The notes beneath the pieces were generated by a model. The model was not told the origin of the DNA and made no database searches. It worked only from the letters and a program-made list of their open reading frames with translations. Positions 16,989 to 24,446 of a stretch of 64,000 bases of DNA are shown piece after piece. Made by a program: the position numbers and the translations under genes. How positions within the stretch are numbered: position 1 is the first letter of the stretch; the number at the start of each line of letters is the position of its first letter. Source of the DNA: Flavobacteriales bacterium (GTDB lineage: Bacteria > Bacteroidota > Bacteroidia > Flavobacteriales_C > GCA-002722245); NCBI GenBank assembly GCA_023251075.1, contig JAHEZM010000002.1, positions 62,001 to 126,000 of the forward strand, read 5' to 3'.

Positions 16989-18169
16989 TTCAATAAAGAG
17001 CTATAAAGTTTATCAATATCATTTACCAATCGGGTATAGTGAAATTTTTCCTTAACACTTTCCCAGCCCGATGCCTGCATTTCTGTTCTCAATTGGTCGT
17101 CTTCAATCAATCGTAATAAATTGCTACTGTACTTCTCTAAATCTCCCACCTCACTCAATAATCCTGTTTTCCCTTCTACCACTATATTTTCAACTCCTCC
17201 CACCTTTGTGCTAATTACTGGATTATTAGCAGCTTGTGCTTCAATTAAACTTACAGGGGTCCCCTCGTTTAAAGAACTTAAAGCTACTATATCTACACCG
17301 GCATTAACAACATCGATCTCCTTAAGCCATGATGTAAACGTAAGACTACATTTGGACTTTTCAAAATTTTCGGTACATATGCTCATTCCCAGCTCTTTAG
17401 CTAAAGATTCGATCTTCAGTCTATCTTCTCCATCTCCCACGATTATTGCTCTGATTTTCTTATTCGTGTTATCACTCACTTTTTTCCAGGCTCTCACAAA
17501 TAGTTCATGATTTTTGATGGGAACAATTCTTCCTATAATTCCTACCGCTATTTCATCGTCATCAATATTGTACTTTTTACGGAAAGCTTTTCTTTTTTCA
17601 TCGTAATTTTCTTGAAATCTACTTAAATCAAAGCCTAAAGGAATGACTTCTATTTTTTCAGGGGGACAAATTCTGTGAATGGTTCCCAATTCATATTTCT
17701 GACGCTCACTGATAGCAATTATTTTAGTGCTTTTAGCGGCCAAATTTCTTTCAATATTTTTGAAAACAGAAGTCTTTGTTTTATTAAAATAGGAATGAAA
17801 AACGTGTCCGTGAAAGGTATGTAAAATGACAGGAACCTTTGCATTATAAGCGGCTAATCTACCAATGGTTCCCGCTTTAGCAGCATGAGTATGTACTATA
17901 TCCGGTTTGTACTCGTCGATGATATTTTTGATTTTTCGATATACAAAATAATCATTGAAGGGGTTGATAGATCTTCGCATTTCAGGAATAATCAAGGGTT
18001 TTAAACCCAAATCGTTCAAAATATGCATAGAGCTTTCCTCATGATCTTCCTTCTCGCCGCCAATTAAAAGTGTTTCGTATTTCGAGGGTAGATGCTTGGT
18101 TAAATAAGCCGCATTGAAGGTTGGTCCTCCTAAATTAAAACGGTTTATTATCCTTAAAATTTTTGGCAT
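16985..18169 (-). CDS. Glycosyltransferase family 4 (GT-B fold)
   Basis: Cytoplasmic glycosyltransferase of 394 residues using a nucleotide-sugar donor with retention. The N-terminal acceptor domain has NRFNLGGPTFNAAYL and DIVHTHAAKAGTIGRLAAY. The C-terminal donor domain has VGIIGRIVPIKNH, AIIVGDGEDR and the GT4 signature SSLNEGTPVSLIEAQAANN followed by GGVENIV. It resembles the enzymes of EPS clusters that follow the lipid-linked first sugar. It ends 4 bases inside the Wza gene, so translation is probably coupled. The linkage made cannot be predicted. Confidence 0.88.
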   Translation of the reverse strand: MPKILRIINRFNLGGPTFNAAYLTKHLPSKYETLLIGGEKEDHEESSMHILNDLGLKPLIIPEMRRSINPFNDYFVYRKIKNIIDEYKPDIVHTHAAKAGTIGRLAAYNAKVPVILHTFHGHVFHSYFNKTKTSVFKNIERNLAAKSTKIIAISERQKYELGTIHRICPPEKIEVIPLGFDLSRFQENYDEKRKAFRKKYNIDDDEIAVGIIGRIVPIKNHELFVRAWKKVSDNTNKKIRAIIVGDGEDRLKIESLAKELGMSICTENFEKSKCSLTFTSWLKEIDVVNAGVDIVALSSLNEGTPVSLIEAQAANNPVISTKVGGVENIVVEGKTGLLSEVGDLEKYSSNLLRLIEDDQLRTEMQASGWESVKEKFHYTRLVNDIDKLYSSLLK

Positions 18170-18197
18170 CTAATGGTCAATTGTTACGCGAAAGTAA

Positions 18198-20084
18198 TCA
18201 ATTTATCCACTTTTTCCACCAATATTGGAATACAATTAATCCCCAAATGTTCGCCGTGGCGTCTTGAGGATTCGAACTTTCTAGTTTAGCTTTTAATTCT
18301 TCGATTTTTTGAGAATTAAAAATTCCTTGTTTTTCCACAAAGATTTTAGATAATAAGTCGTTGTGTATTAGTGACTTTAAGTCGTTTCTAAACCACGACA
18401 ATAAAGGTACTTCAAAACCGTGTTTCGGACGTTTGTACAATCTTTCCGGTAAAATATCTTTGAAGGTGTCTTGTAATATTCTCTTTCTATGAGTGCTGCA
18501 TATTTTATACTCTTCGGGAAGAGAGAAAACAAAATTCACCAGTTCATGATCTAGAAATGGAACCCGAACTTCTAAACTGTTGGCCATCGACATGCGATCA
18601 ACTTTGGTTAGCATGTCACCCGGAAGTACCATATTCATATCACTCCATAGAACTTCATTGAAATCTCCGTTTGGAGTAAACCCACTAAGCAAGTTTCCTT
18701 TTTCTTTTTGGTACAGACTTTCTTCGAATTCTACTTTCAAATACTCTTTAGCAACACTTTCATTCATTAAACCTGCCCATTGCCAATATCGATCTGCGGC
18801 TGATAATTTTGAAGCAGAAGCGAATTTATCGAATTGCCGAACTTTATTTCCTAAGGCACTGTTTCTTGATTTGGGGAGTTTTTTCCATGCAAATCCTAAA
18901 TTCCCAATCACCGAACTTGTGAAAGAAGGATGTCGCATCATGAATTCTGCTTTGTGCTTGTTGTAGCCCGAAAAAAGTTCGTCGGCACCATCACCCGATA
19001 AAGCTACCGTTACTTTTTTTCGGGTTTCTCTGCTGAGAATATAAACTGCTAAAGCTGAAGAATCGGCAAAGGGCTCATCGGTGTAATCTAATACTTCGAA
19101 AAGCACATTGTACAAATCTTTATTGGTGAGTTTGAATACGGTATGATTGGTATCGAATTTTTTTGCTACTTCTTGCGCGTAAGCTGTTTCGTCGAACAAG
19201 GGCTCATCCTGATAGCCTATAGAAAAAGTATTTAGTTTCGAAGTCTGTTTGCTCGCTAAAGCAGTAACAATCGATGAATCGGTTCCGCCACTTAAAAAAG
19301 CACCCAAAGGAACATCGGCTATCATTCTTCTCTCCACCGATTTCTCCAATAATTCCATTAATTTTTTTTGTGCTTCAGGGTAGGAGAGAGAACTGTATTC
19401 TCCTCTGTTGAATGGAATTTTATAGTATTGTGAAATTTCAATTTCCTGATTTTTTACTATTGCGTAATGCCCTTGTTGTAGTTGTTTGCAATTTTTAAAT
19501 ATGCTTTGGTTTCCTGGAATATAATTGAATTGCAGATATTGGTAAAGTGTAGTGAAATTGATATCTTTCTTAATATCAAAAGCCATAATGGATTTCAACT
19601 CGCTTCCAAAAAGAATTTTGTTTTCATCCTGATAGATGTACAAAGGTTTTATTCCATATCTGTCTCTGGCAATGAATACCGAATTATCTCTTTTGTCTAA
19701 AATGGCAAAGGCAAAAAATCCAACAAATTGATCTATACACTTTTCTTTTTCCTTTTTATAAAGTTCCAGTAAAACTTCAGTGTCGGAATGAGTGCGAAAT
19801 TTAATACCTTCTTTTTCCAGTGGTTTGCGCAGTTCTTTAAAGTTGTAAATCTCCCCGTTGAAAACCAAAACATAATTTCCATCTTCATGGATAAAGGGCT
19901 GACTTGCCGCCAAACTTGTATCCATGATAGAAAGTCGGGCATGGCCTAAACCAATATTTTGATGTGTTAAAACACCGGCACTATCCGGACCTCTTTTGCT
20001 CATTGCACTTACCGATGCTTTGAGTTGGGTGATGTCGTTTGCCGACAAATCTGTTTTATTTATTATTCCGCTGATTCCGCACAT
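18198..20084 (-). CDS. asnB: Asparagine synthase, glutamine-hydrolysing (AsnB family)
   Basis: Class II amidotransferase of 628 residues that makes asparagine, or amidates a related acid, from glutamine and ATP. An in-frame ATG three codons upstream (20093) exists, but the start at 20084 is preferred because it gives MCGISG, placing the catalytic Cys at position 2 after Met removal. The N-terminal glutaminase domain has RGPDSAG, GHARLSIMD and NGEIYN; the synthetase domain has the PP-loop LSGGTDSSIV at about 262-271, then SGDGADELFSGY and a final RPKHGFEVPL segment. Members placed in glycan clusters often modify sugars (uronic acid amides); this one sits with GT4, Wza and Wzc. A second copy is at 50967. 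Confidence 0.9.
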   Translation of the reverse strand: MCGISGIINKTDLSANDITQLKASVSAMSKRGPDSAGVLTHQNIGLGHARLSIMDTSLAASQPFIHEDGNYVLVFNGEIYNFKELRKPLEKEGIKFRTHSDTEVLLELYKKEKEKCIDQFVGFFAFAILDKRDNSVFIARDRYGIKPLYIYQDENKILFGSELKSIMAFDIKKDINFTTLYQYLQFNYIPGNQSIFKNCKQLQQGHYAIVKNQEIEISQYYKIPFNRGEYSSLSYPEAQKKLMELLEKSVERRMIADVPLGAFLSGGTDSSIVTALASKQTSKLNTFSIGYQDEPLFDETAYAQEVAKKFDTNHTVFKLTNKDLYNVLFEVLDYTDEPFADSSALAVYILSRETRKKVTVALSGDGADELFSGYNKHKAEFMMRHPSFTSSVIGNLGFAWKKLPKSRNSALGNKVRQFDKFASASKLSAADRYWQWAGLMNESVAKEYLKVEFEESLYQKEKGNLLSGFTPNGDFNEVLWSDMNMVLPGDMLTKVDRMSMANSLEVRVPFLDHELVNFVFSLPEEYKICSTHRKRILQDTFKDILPERLYKRPKHGFEVPLLSWFRNDLKSLIHNDLLSKIFVEKQGIFNSQKIEELKAKLESSNPQDATANIWGLIVFQYWWKKWIN

Positions 20085-20102
20085 GAGGAGCAAAGATAAA
20101 AT

Positions 20103-21347
20103 TTATGCGCTACACTTTTTAAATAATGATGTCGCAATATGTCCGCCAAATCCAAAGGTATTACTCATCGCATAATTTACTGTTCTGTTTTGTGCTTTAC
20201 CCAGGGTTAAATTAAACTTTTCTGCATATTCTGGTTCAGGCTCATCGGTATTAATGGTAGGAGGAATAATATTTTCCTTCGTCGCCATAATACAAGCAAT
20301 GGCTTCTACCGCTCCGGCAGCGCCTAGTAAATGTCCGGTCATCGATTTGGTAGCACTAATATTGAATTTTTTCGATGCACCAAATAATCTTTCTACAGCG
20401 CGTAATTCACTCACATCTCCTTGTGGAGTGGAGGTAGCATGTAAGTTGATGTAATCGATTTCATCAGGTGTAATTCCTGCTTCATTTAAGGCTTCTGTCA
20501 TTCCTAAAAATGCACCTTCCCCTTCGGGATGTGTTCCTGTTAAGTGATAAGCATCAGCTGTTTGTCCACCACCCACAATCTCTGCTAAGATAGGTGCACC
20601 ACGTTTTACAGCGTGTTCATAGCTTTCTAAAATTAATGCACCACCACCTTCGCCCATTACAAATCCGTCGCGTTTGATGTCAAATGGCCTACAAGCTCCC
20701 TGTGGATTTTCGTTTAAAGATGACAATGCTTTTGCAGCGCTAAATCCGCCAATCGCACTTTCGCAAATAGGAGCCTCAGAACCTCCTGTAATGATCATAT
20801 CGGCCTTACCCCAATGAATGTGGTTGAACGATTCTATAATGGCAGTGTTTGATGTAGCACAAGCAGAAACTGATGTGAAATTCACTCCGCGTAAACCATA
20901 TTTTATAGAGATGATTCCCGATGCGATATCTACAATCATTTTAGGGATCAAGAACGGACTAAACCTTGGTGTTCCGTCGCCTTTAGCGTATTCTTTCACT
21001 TGTTCTTCGAAGAAAGAAATTCCGCCATTTCCACTTCCCCAGATAACGCCGATTCTGTTTTTATTTAATTTTTCAAAATCGATATTGGCGTGACGAACAG
21101 CCTCATCCACCGCTACCAATGCGTATTGCGTGAAGGGATCATAACGACGCGCTTCTCCCTTATCAATATAATCTAACACATTGAAATTTTTCACTTCGCA
21201 AGCAAAACGTGTTTTGAATTTCGACGCATCAAACTTCGTGATATTGCCAGCGCCACTCACTCCATTTTTTAAATTCTGCCAAAAATCTTGAGCGTTATTT
21301 CCAATAGGAGTTAACGCACCAATACCTGTAACTACAACTCTTTTCAT
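20103..21347 (-). CDS. fabF: 3-oxoacyl-[acyl-carrier-protein] synthase II (FabF)
   Basis: Condensing enzyme of type II fatty-acid elongation, cytoplasmic dimer. The 414 residues carry the catalytic triad: Cys163 in SVSACATSN, His in INLHATSTPQGD (about 304) and His in KSMTGHLLGAAGA (about 340). The N-terminal RVVVTGIGALTPIG and C-terminal NTFGFGGHIA motifs are typical. No ACP gene is adjacent, unlike the common acpP-fabF pair, so this may be an additional FabF used with the neighbouring thioesterase under the TetR-type regulator. Gaps are 18 bases to asnB and 1 base to the thioesterase. Confidence 0.93.
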   Translation of the reverse strand: MKRVVVTGIGALTPIGNNAQDFWQNLKNGVSGAGNITKFDASKFKTRFACEVKNFNVLDYIDKGEARRYDPFTQYALVAVDEAVRHANIDFEKLNKNRIGVIWGSGNGGISFFEEQVKEYAKGDGTPRFSPFLIPKMIVDIASGIISIKYGLRGVNFTSVSACATSNTAIIESFNHIHWGKADMIITGGSEAPICESAIGGFSAAKALSSLNENPQGACRPFDIKRDGFVMGEGGGALILESYEHAVKRGAPILAEIVGGGQTADAYHLTGTHPEGEGAFLGMTEALNEAGITPDEIDYINLHATSTPQGDVSELRAVERLFGASKKFNISATKSMTGHLLGAAGAVEAIACIMATKENIIPPTINTDEPEPEYAEKFNLTLGKAQNRTVNYAMSNTFGFGGHIATSLFKKCSA

Positions 21348-21348
21348 A

Positions 21349-21795
21349 TTATATTTTATTTTCTGGTTTAGAAAATTCTGTTCTTAATAAATTGCTTTGT
21401 CCGCGAGCCACCAATCGTGTTTCATCAGCATTCCATATCTCGCATTCGGCATGAATCAATTGTTTTCCATGCTTAATAATTTTGCTGTGGGCAATTACGG
21501 TTTCACCATTTTTTACGGCAGACAAATAATCAATAGATAAATTGATGGTGGCATAAAAATGATTTTCGCCTAAAGAGAAAACCGTTGCTCCTAAAATATC
21601 ATCTACAATACCCGAAGTTACTCCACCATGAAGGTTTCCCATCGCATTAGTCATCTCATCACGTATAGTATATTTTAAAGTAATTTTCCCTTTTTCTGCT
21701 TTTAATATAGTTGGCTTCAACCAATTCATAAAAGCCGAAGGAGAGCCTTTTACTTCGTGCCCAATCCCCATTTGTAGCATTTTCAAGACATCCAT
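21349..21795 (-). CDS. PaaI-type hotdog thioesterase
   Basis: Small hotdog-fold acyl-CoA or acyl-ACP thioesterase of 148 residues, normally a tetramer. The family core is present: MGNLHGGVTSGIVDDILGAT (about 52-71) with the catalytic-region HGG and an acidic residue on the helix, followed by TINLSIDYLSAVKNGETVIA. It is located 1 base from fabF and 2 bases from the regulator gene, suggesting a small fatty-acyl operon at the head of the long minus-strand run. Substrate chain length is unknown. Confidence 0.85.
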   Translation of the reverse strand: MDVLKMLQMGIGHEVKGSPSAFMNWLKPTILKAEKGKITLKYTIRDEMTNAMGNLHGGVTSGIVDDILGATVFSLGENHFYATINLSIDYLSAVKNGETVIAHSKIIKHGKQLIHAECEIWNADETRLVARGQSNLLRTEFSKPENKI

Positions 21796-21797
21796 AT

Positions 21798-22349
21798 TTA
21801 TTTTTTTAAATCGTTAATCACTGTTCGTTTAATGGTATCAAAATCTTTCACATTGGTTAATCTGCATAGTTGTACGGCAGCCAGCATATTGCCTATAATC
21901 ATTAAGGCCTTGGTGCGCGAAGGTATATTGAAATAAAATACTTTTTTCTTTTTTCCTTCTTCTAAAATAGCCGTTACCCATTCTAAAATTTCTGCTGCCA
22001 AAACTTTTACTTCCTTCGCTAATTTTTTATCGATAGAGTGGAGGTCGGTAGCCAAAGAACCTACAATGCACACTTTGTCGTCCGCTTTTATTTTACTGTA
22101 AATAGATAAAAAAGCCTCTAGTTTTTTCTCGGGAGATTTGTCTTTTATTTTTTCTTTTAATGCTTTTACTTTTTCGGTGTGTTGCTTTAAAAGTGCCACT
22201 CCTAATGCTGTTTTTGTTGCAAAGTGATAATGGATAGATGCTGTTTTGATCCCCAAAGATTTAGATAGATCATAAAAGCTAAAGGCATTAAAACCTCTTT
22301 CTCTAATGAGCTCATCGCTAAGTTGTAATATTTTATCTTTTGTTTTAAT
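21798..22349 (-). CDS. TetR/AcrR-family transcriptional regulator with no canonical start codon
   Basis: Reading the frame upstream of a TTG at 22256 gives a normal TetR N-terminus: KDKILQLSDELIRERGFNAF, then SFYDLSKSLGIKTASIHYHF, the complete helix-turn-helix. No ATG, GTG or TTG occurs in frame between an upstream TAA (about 22397) and that TTG. The best-placed first codon is ATT at 22349, giving 183 residues, the family norm. Starting at the TTG would remove most of the DNA-binding domain. The C-terminal ligand domain is poorly conserved, as usual. A promoter with an embedded palindrome lies just upstream, fitting autorepression. Either initiation is non-canonical, or an ATG was lost by mutation or sequence error. 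Downstream genes imply control of fatty-acyl functions. Confidence 0.75.
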   Translation of the reverse strand: MKTKDKILQLSDELIRERGFNAFSFYDLSKSLGIKTASIHYHFATKTALGVALLKQHTEKVKALKEKIKDKSPEKKLEAFLSIYSKIKADDKVCIVGSLATDLHSIDKKLAKEVKVLAAEILEWVTAILEEGKKKKVFYFNIPSRTKALMIIGNMLAAVQLCRLTNVKDFDTIKRTVINDLKK

Positions 22350-22353
22350 GATA

Positions 22354-22384
22354 CAAATATAACTACCTACTAATAGATAGGCAA
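22354..22384 (-). promoter_or_regulatory. Promoter with embedded TetR-type operator
   Basis: On the minus strand, TTG (22382-22384), a 20-base spacer and TATATTTG (22354-22361) match the Bacteroidota consensus TTG-N19/20-TAnnTTTG. The spacer holds the palindrome CTATCTATTAGTAGGTAG (22363-22380; 14 of 18 positions symmetric), a TetR-style operator placed to block RNA polymerase. Transcription would begin at about 22347-22350, at the putative ATT codon, so the mRNA would be nearly leaderless. Confidence 0.65.
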
Positions 22385-22420
22385 GTGATATTTGAATTTA
22401 TTTTTCACGTACACAGCTCC

Positions 22421-22552
22421 GCTTAGGCTGCATTTTCTTTTGCCTAAGAGGTCTTCTGACTTTAGAGGCTTCGCCTCGTGTCTTAAAATAAAAAAAGCCA
22501 AAGGCTTGGTGAGTCGTAGAATCGCTTAGGCAAAAGAAAATGCAGCCTAAGC
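22421..22552. repeat. Nested palindromic element with 28-bp perfect inverted ends
   Basis: The 28 bases at 22421-22448 are the exact reverse complement of 22525-22552. Each arm is itself palindromic at its ends (CTTAGGC ... GCCTAAG). The interior has two further short hairpins, GAGGCTTCGCCTC (22465-22477) and AAGCCAAAGGCTT (22496-22505 region). No ORF is inside. The form suggests a MITE/REP-like element or a strongly structured RNA. Confidence 0.75.
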
Positions 22553-22628
22553 GAAGCGGGGGCAATAAAATCATAATTTTTTCAGTTCTTTGGTTTTATT
22601 TTATTAGATAGAATTTAATCTTGTTAAG

Positions 22629-22949
22629 ATGAAAAATTTTAGTTGGAATAGATATGTGTTGTCATTCGCTTTGCTTTTCTTATTCGGTATTCCATGTTTT
22701 ATAGCTATAGCTGCCGAAGACGAAGGAACGCTTGGAAATGGATTGTTTTCTAATGCATTTTATTATTTAGCACAAGTGATATATTTTCCGTATCTCACGG
22801 CGTATAAGCTAGGCGTATTTTCTTTTATAGACAATTTATTCTTTTTGATTTTTTTAAATTTTTTAACTGGTGCCTTATTTATTGAACGCATGATTTCTTT
22901 TTTTAGAAAAGATAAGTCTGGTAGTGAGGATTTCAATGAATTAGAATAA
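22629..22949 (+). CDS. Small membrane protein of unknown function
   Basis: Not recognised. The 106 residues contain three hydrophobic segments (about 9-28, 40-60 and 65-85) with a short charged C-terminus (RKDKSGSEDFNELE). The first segment could be a signal-anchor. It stands alone on the plus strand between the nested palindrome and the convergent lpdA terminator. Coding is supported by the clean hydrophobic pattern and an open frame with an ATG, not by any family match. Confidence 0.55.
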   Translation: MKNFSWNRYVLSFALLFLFGIPCFIAIAAEDEGTLGNGLFSNAFYYLAQVIYFPYLTAYKLGVFSFIDNLFFLIFLNFLTGALFIERMISFFRKDKSGSEDFNELE

Positions 22950-22950
22950 T

Positions 22951-22980
22951 AAAAAAGGGCATCAGTTTTCACCAACGCCC
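22951..22980 (-). terminator. Rho-independent terminator of lpdA
   Basis: On the minus strand GGGCGTTGG and CTGATGCCC pair (9 bp including three G-T wobbles) around a TGAAAA loop and run straight into six T residues, 29 bases after the lpdA stop. Confidence 0.7.
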
Positions 22981-23009
22981 TCAATCTCAATCTCCGTTCT
23001 CGAAACTTC

Positions 23010-24398
23010 TTATAAGTGTATCACTTCTCCATAAGCCATTGCTGTAGCTTCCATCACCGCTTCGCTCATCGTTGGATGTGGATGTACCGCTTTCAACATT
23101 TCATGTCCTGTTGTTTCTAATTTTTTAGCCACTACAATTTCAGCAATCATTTCAGTAACGTTAGCGCCTACCATGTGAGCACCTAGTAATTCACCGTATT
23201 TAGCATCGTAAATAACTTTGATGAATCCGTCTTTCGCACCGGCAGCAGATGCTTTACCCGATGCGCTGAAAGGGAATTTACCTATTTTCAATGTATGACC
23301 TGCTTCTTTTGCTTTAGCTTCTGTCATACCTACAGAGGCAATTTCAGGTGAGCAATAAGTACAGCCTGGGATATTTGAATAATCTAATGGTTCTGGATGG
23401 TGACCCGCAATTTTTTCTACTGCAATGATTCCTTCAGCAGAAGCAACGTGTGCTAAAGCAGCTGTTGGAATAACATCACCAATAGCATAATAACCAGGGA
23501 TATTGGTTTGATAGAATTCATCTACTTTAATTCTTCCTTTATCTGTAACGATACCTACTTCTTCCAATCCTAAGTTTTGAATGTTTGCTTCAATACCTAC
23601 TGCCGATAAAACGATTTCAGCATCGATTACTTTTTCGCCATCTTTTGTTTTGATGGTTACTTTGCACTCTTTACCTGAAGTATCCACTTTCTCTACAGAA
23701 GCATTCGTCATTACGGTAATGCCTTGTTTTTTAAATGATTTTTCTAAAGCTTGAGAAACATCGGTATCCTCAATAGGAACGATATTAGGCAAGAATTCAA
23801 CTATTGTTACTTGCGTACCCATTGTATTGTAGAAATAAGCGAACTCAACGCCTATTGCTCCTGAACCTACAATAACCATTGATTTTGGTGCTTTAGGTAA
23901 AACCAAAGCTTCACGGTATCCTATAATTTTTTTACCATCCTGAGGCAAGTTAGGCAATACTCGAGAACGTGCGCCTGTTGCTATCATGATGCTTTTCGCA
24001 GAAATTTCTTGTTTTTTCCCATCAGCACCAGTCACTTCCACTACTTTACCTGCTTTCACTTTACCTGTACCGGTAATTACTTCAATTTTATTTTTTTTCA
24101 TCAGGAACTGAATTCCCTTGCTCATTCCATCAGCAACGTCTCTGCTTCTTTTCACGATACCCTTAAAATCTGCTTCTGCATCTTTTACAGTGATACCGTA
24201 ATCGGCAGCATGTTTAATATATTCGAAAACATTAGCGCTTTTTAACAAGGCTTTGGTAGGAATACATCCCCAGTTTAAGCAAATACCGCCCAGCTCAGAG
24301 CGTTCAACGATAGCTGTTTTTAAACCTAATTGTGATGCGCGAATGGCAGCAACATATCCACCAGGGCCGCTACCTATAACGATAAGATCAAAGCTCAT
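23010..24398 (-). CDS. lpdA: Dihydrolipoyl dehydrogenase (E3)
   Basis: FAD/NAD flavoprotein that reoxidises lipoamide in the pyruvate and 2-oxoglutarate dehydrogenase complexes. The 462 residues begin with the FAD-binding motif GSGPGGYVAAIRASQLG (10-26). The redox disulfide is C40/C45 in GGICLNWGCIPTKAL, the NAD-binding loop is VGSGAIGVEFA, and the C-terminal active-site His is in HPHPTMSEAV. Ala-Ile-Gly-Asp (YYAIGDV) marks the second FAD contact. No E1/E2 gene is adjacent. A TATCTTCG box at 24425-24432 could be its -7 element, without a clear -33 partner; a good terminator follows the gene. Confidence 0.96.
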   Translation of the reverse strand: MSFDLIVIGSGPGGYVAAIRASQLGLKTAIVERSELGGICLNWGCIPTKALLKSANVFEYIKHAADYGITVKDAEADFKGIVKRSRDVADGMSKGIQFLMKKNKIEVITGTGKVKAGKVVEVTGADGKKQEISAKSIMIATGARSRVLPNLPQDGKKIIGYREALVLPKAPKSMVIVGSGAIGVEFAYFYNTMGTQVTIVEFLPNIVPIEDTDVSQALEKSFKKQGITVMTNASVEKVDTSGKECKVTIKTKDGEKVIDAEIVLSAVGIEANIQNLGLEEVGIVTDKGRIKVDEFYQTNIPGYYAIGDVIPTAALAHVASAEGIIAVEKIAGHHPEPLDYSNIPGCTYCSPEIASVGMTEAKAKEAGHTLKIGKFPFSASGKASAAGAKDGFIKVIYDAKYGELLGAHMVGANVTEMIAEIVVAKKLETTGHEMLKAVHPHPTMSEAVMEATAMAYGEVIHL

Positions 24399-24446
24399 GT
24401 TTTTTGTTTTTGAAAGTTAAGTGGCGAAGATAAGAAATTAAATAAT

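Noticed and set aside
18580-18966. Plus-strand ORF of 128 residues within asnB, and many similar ORFs elsewhere (for example 30638-31045 and 17121-17510)
   Set aside because: They are antisense to long genes with clear family motifs and show no recognisable domain of their own.
20085-20093. Upstream ATG of the first asnB
   Set aside because: It would put MLL before MCGISG and hide the catalytic Cys that must become N-terminal.
22254-22256. TTG as the start of the TetR-type gene
   Set aside because: It would remove most of the helix-turn-helix, which is intact in the frame upstream.
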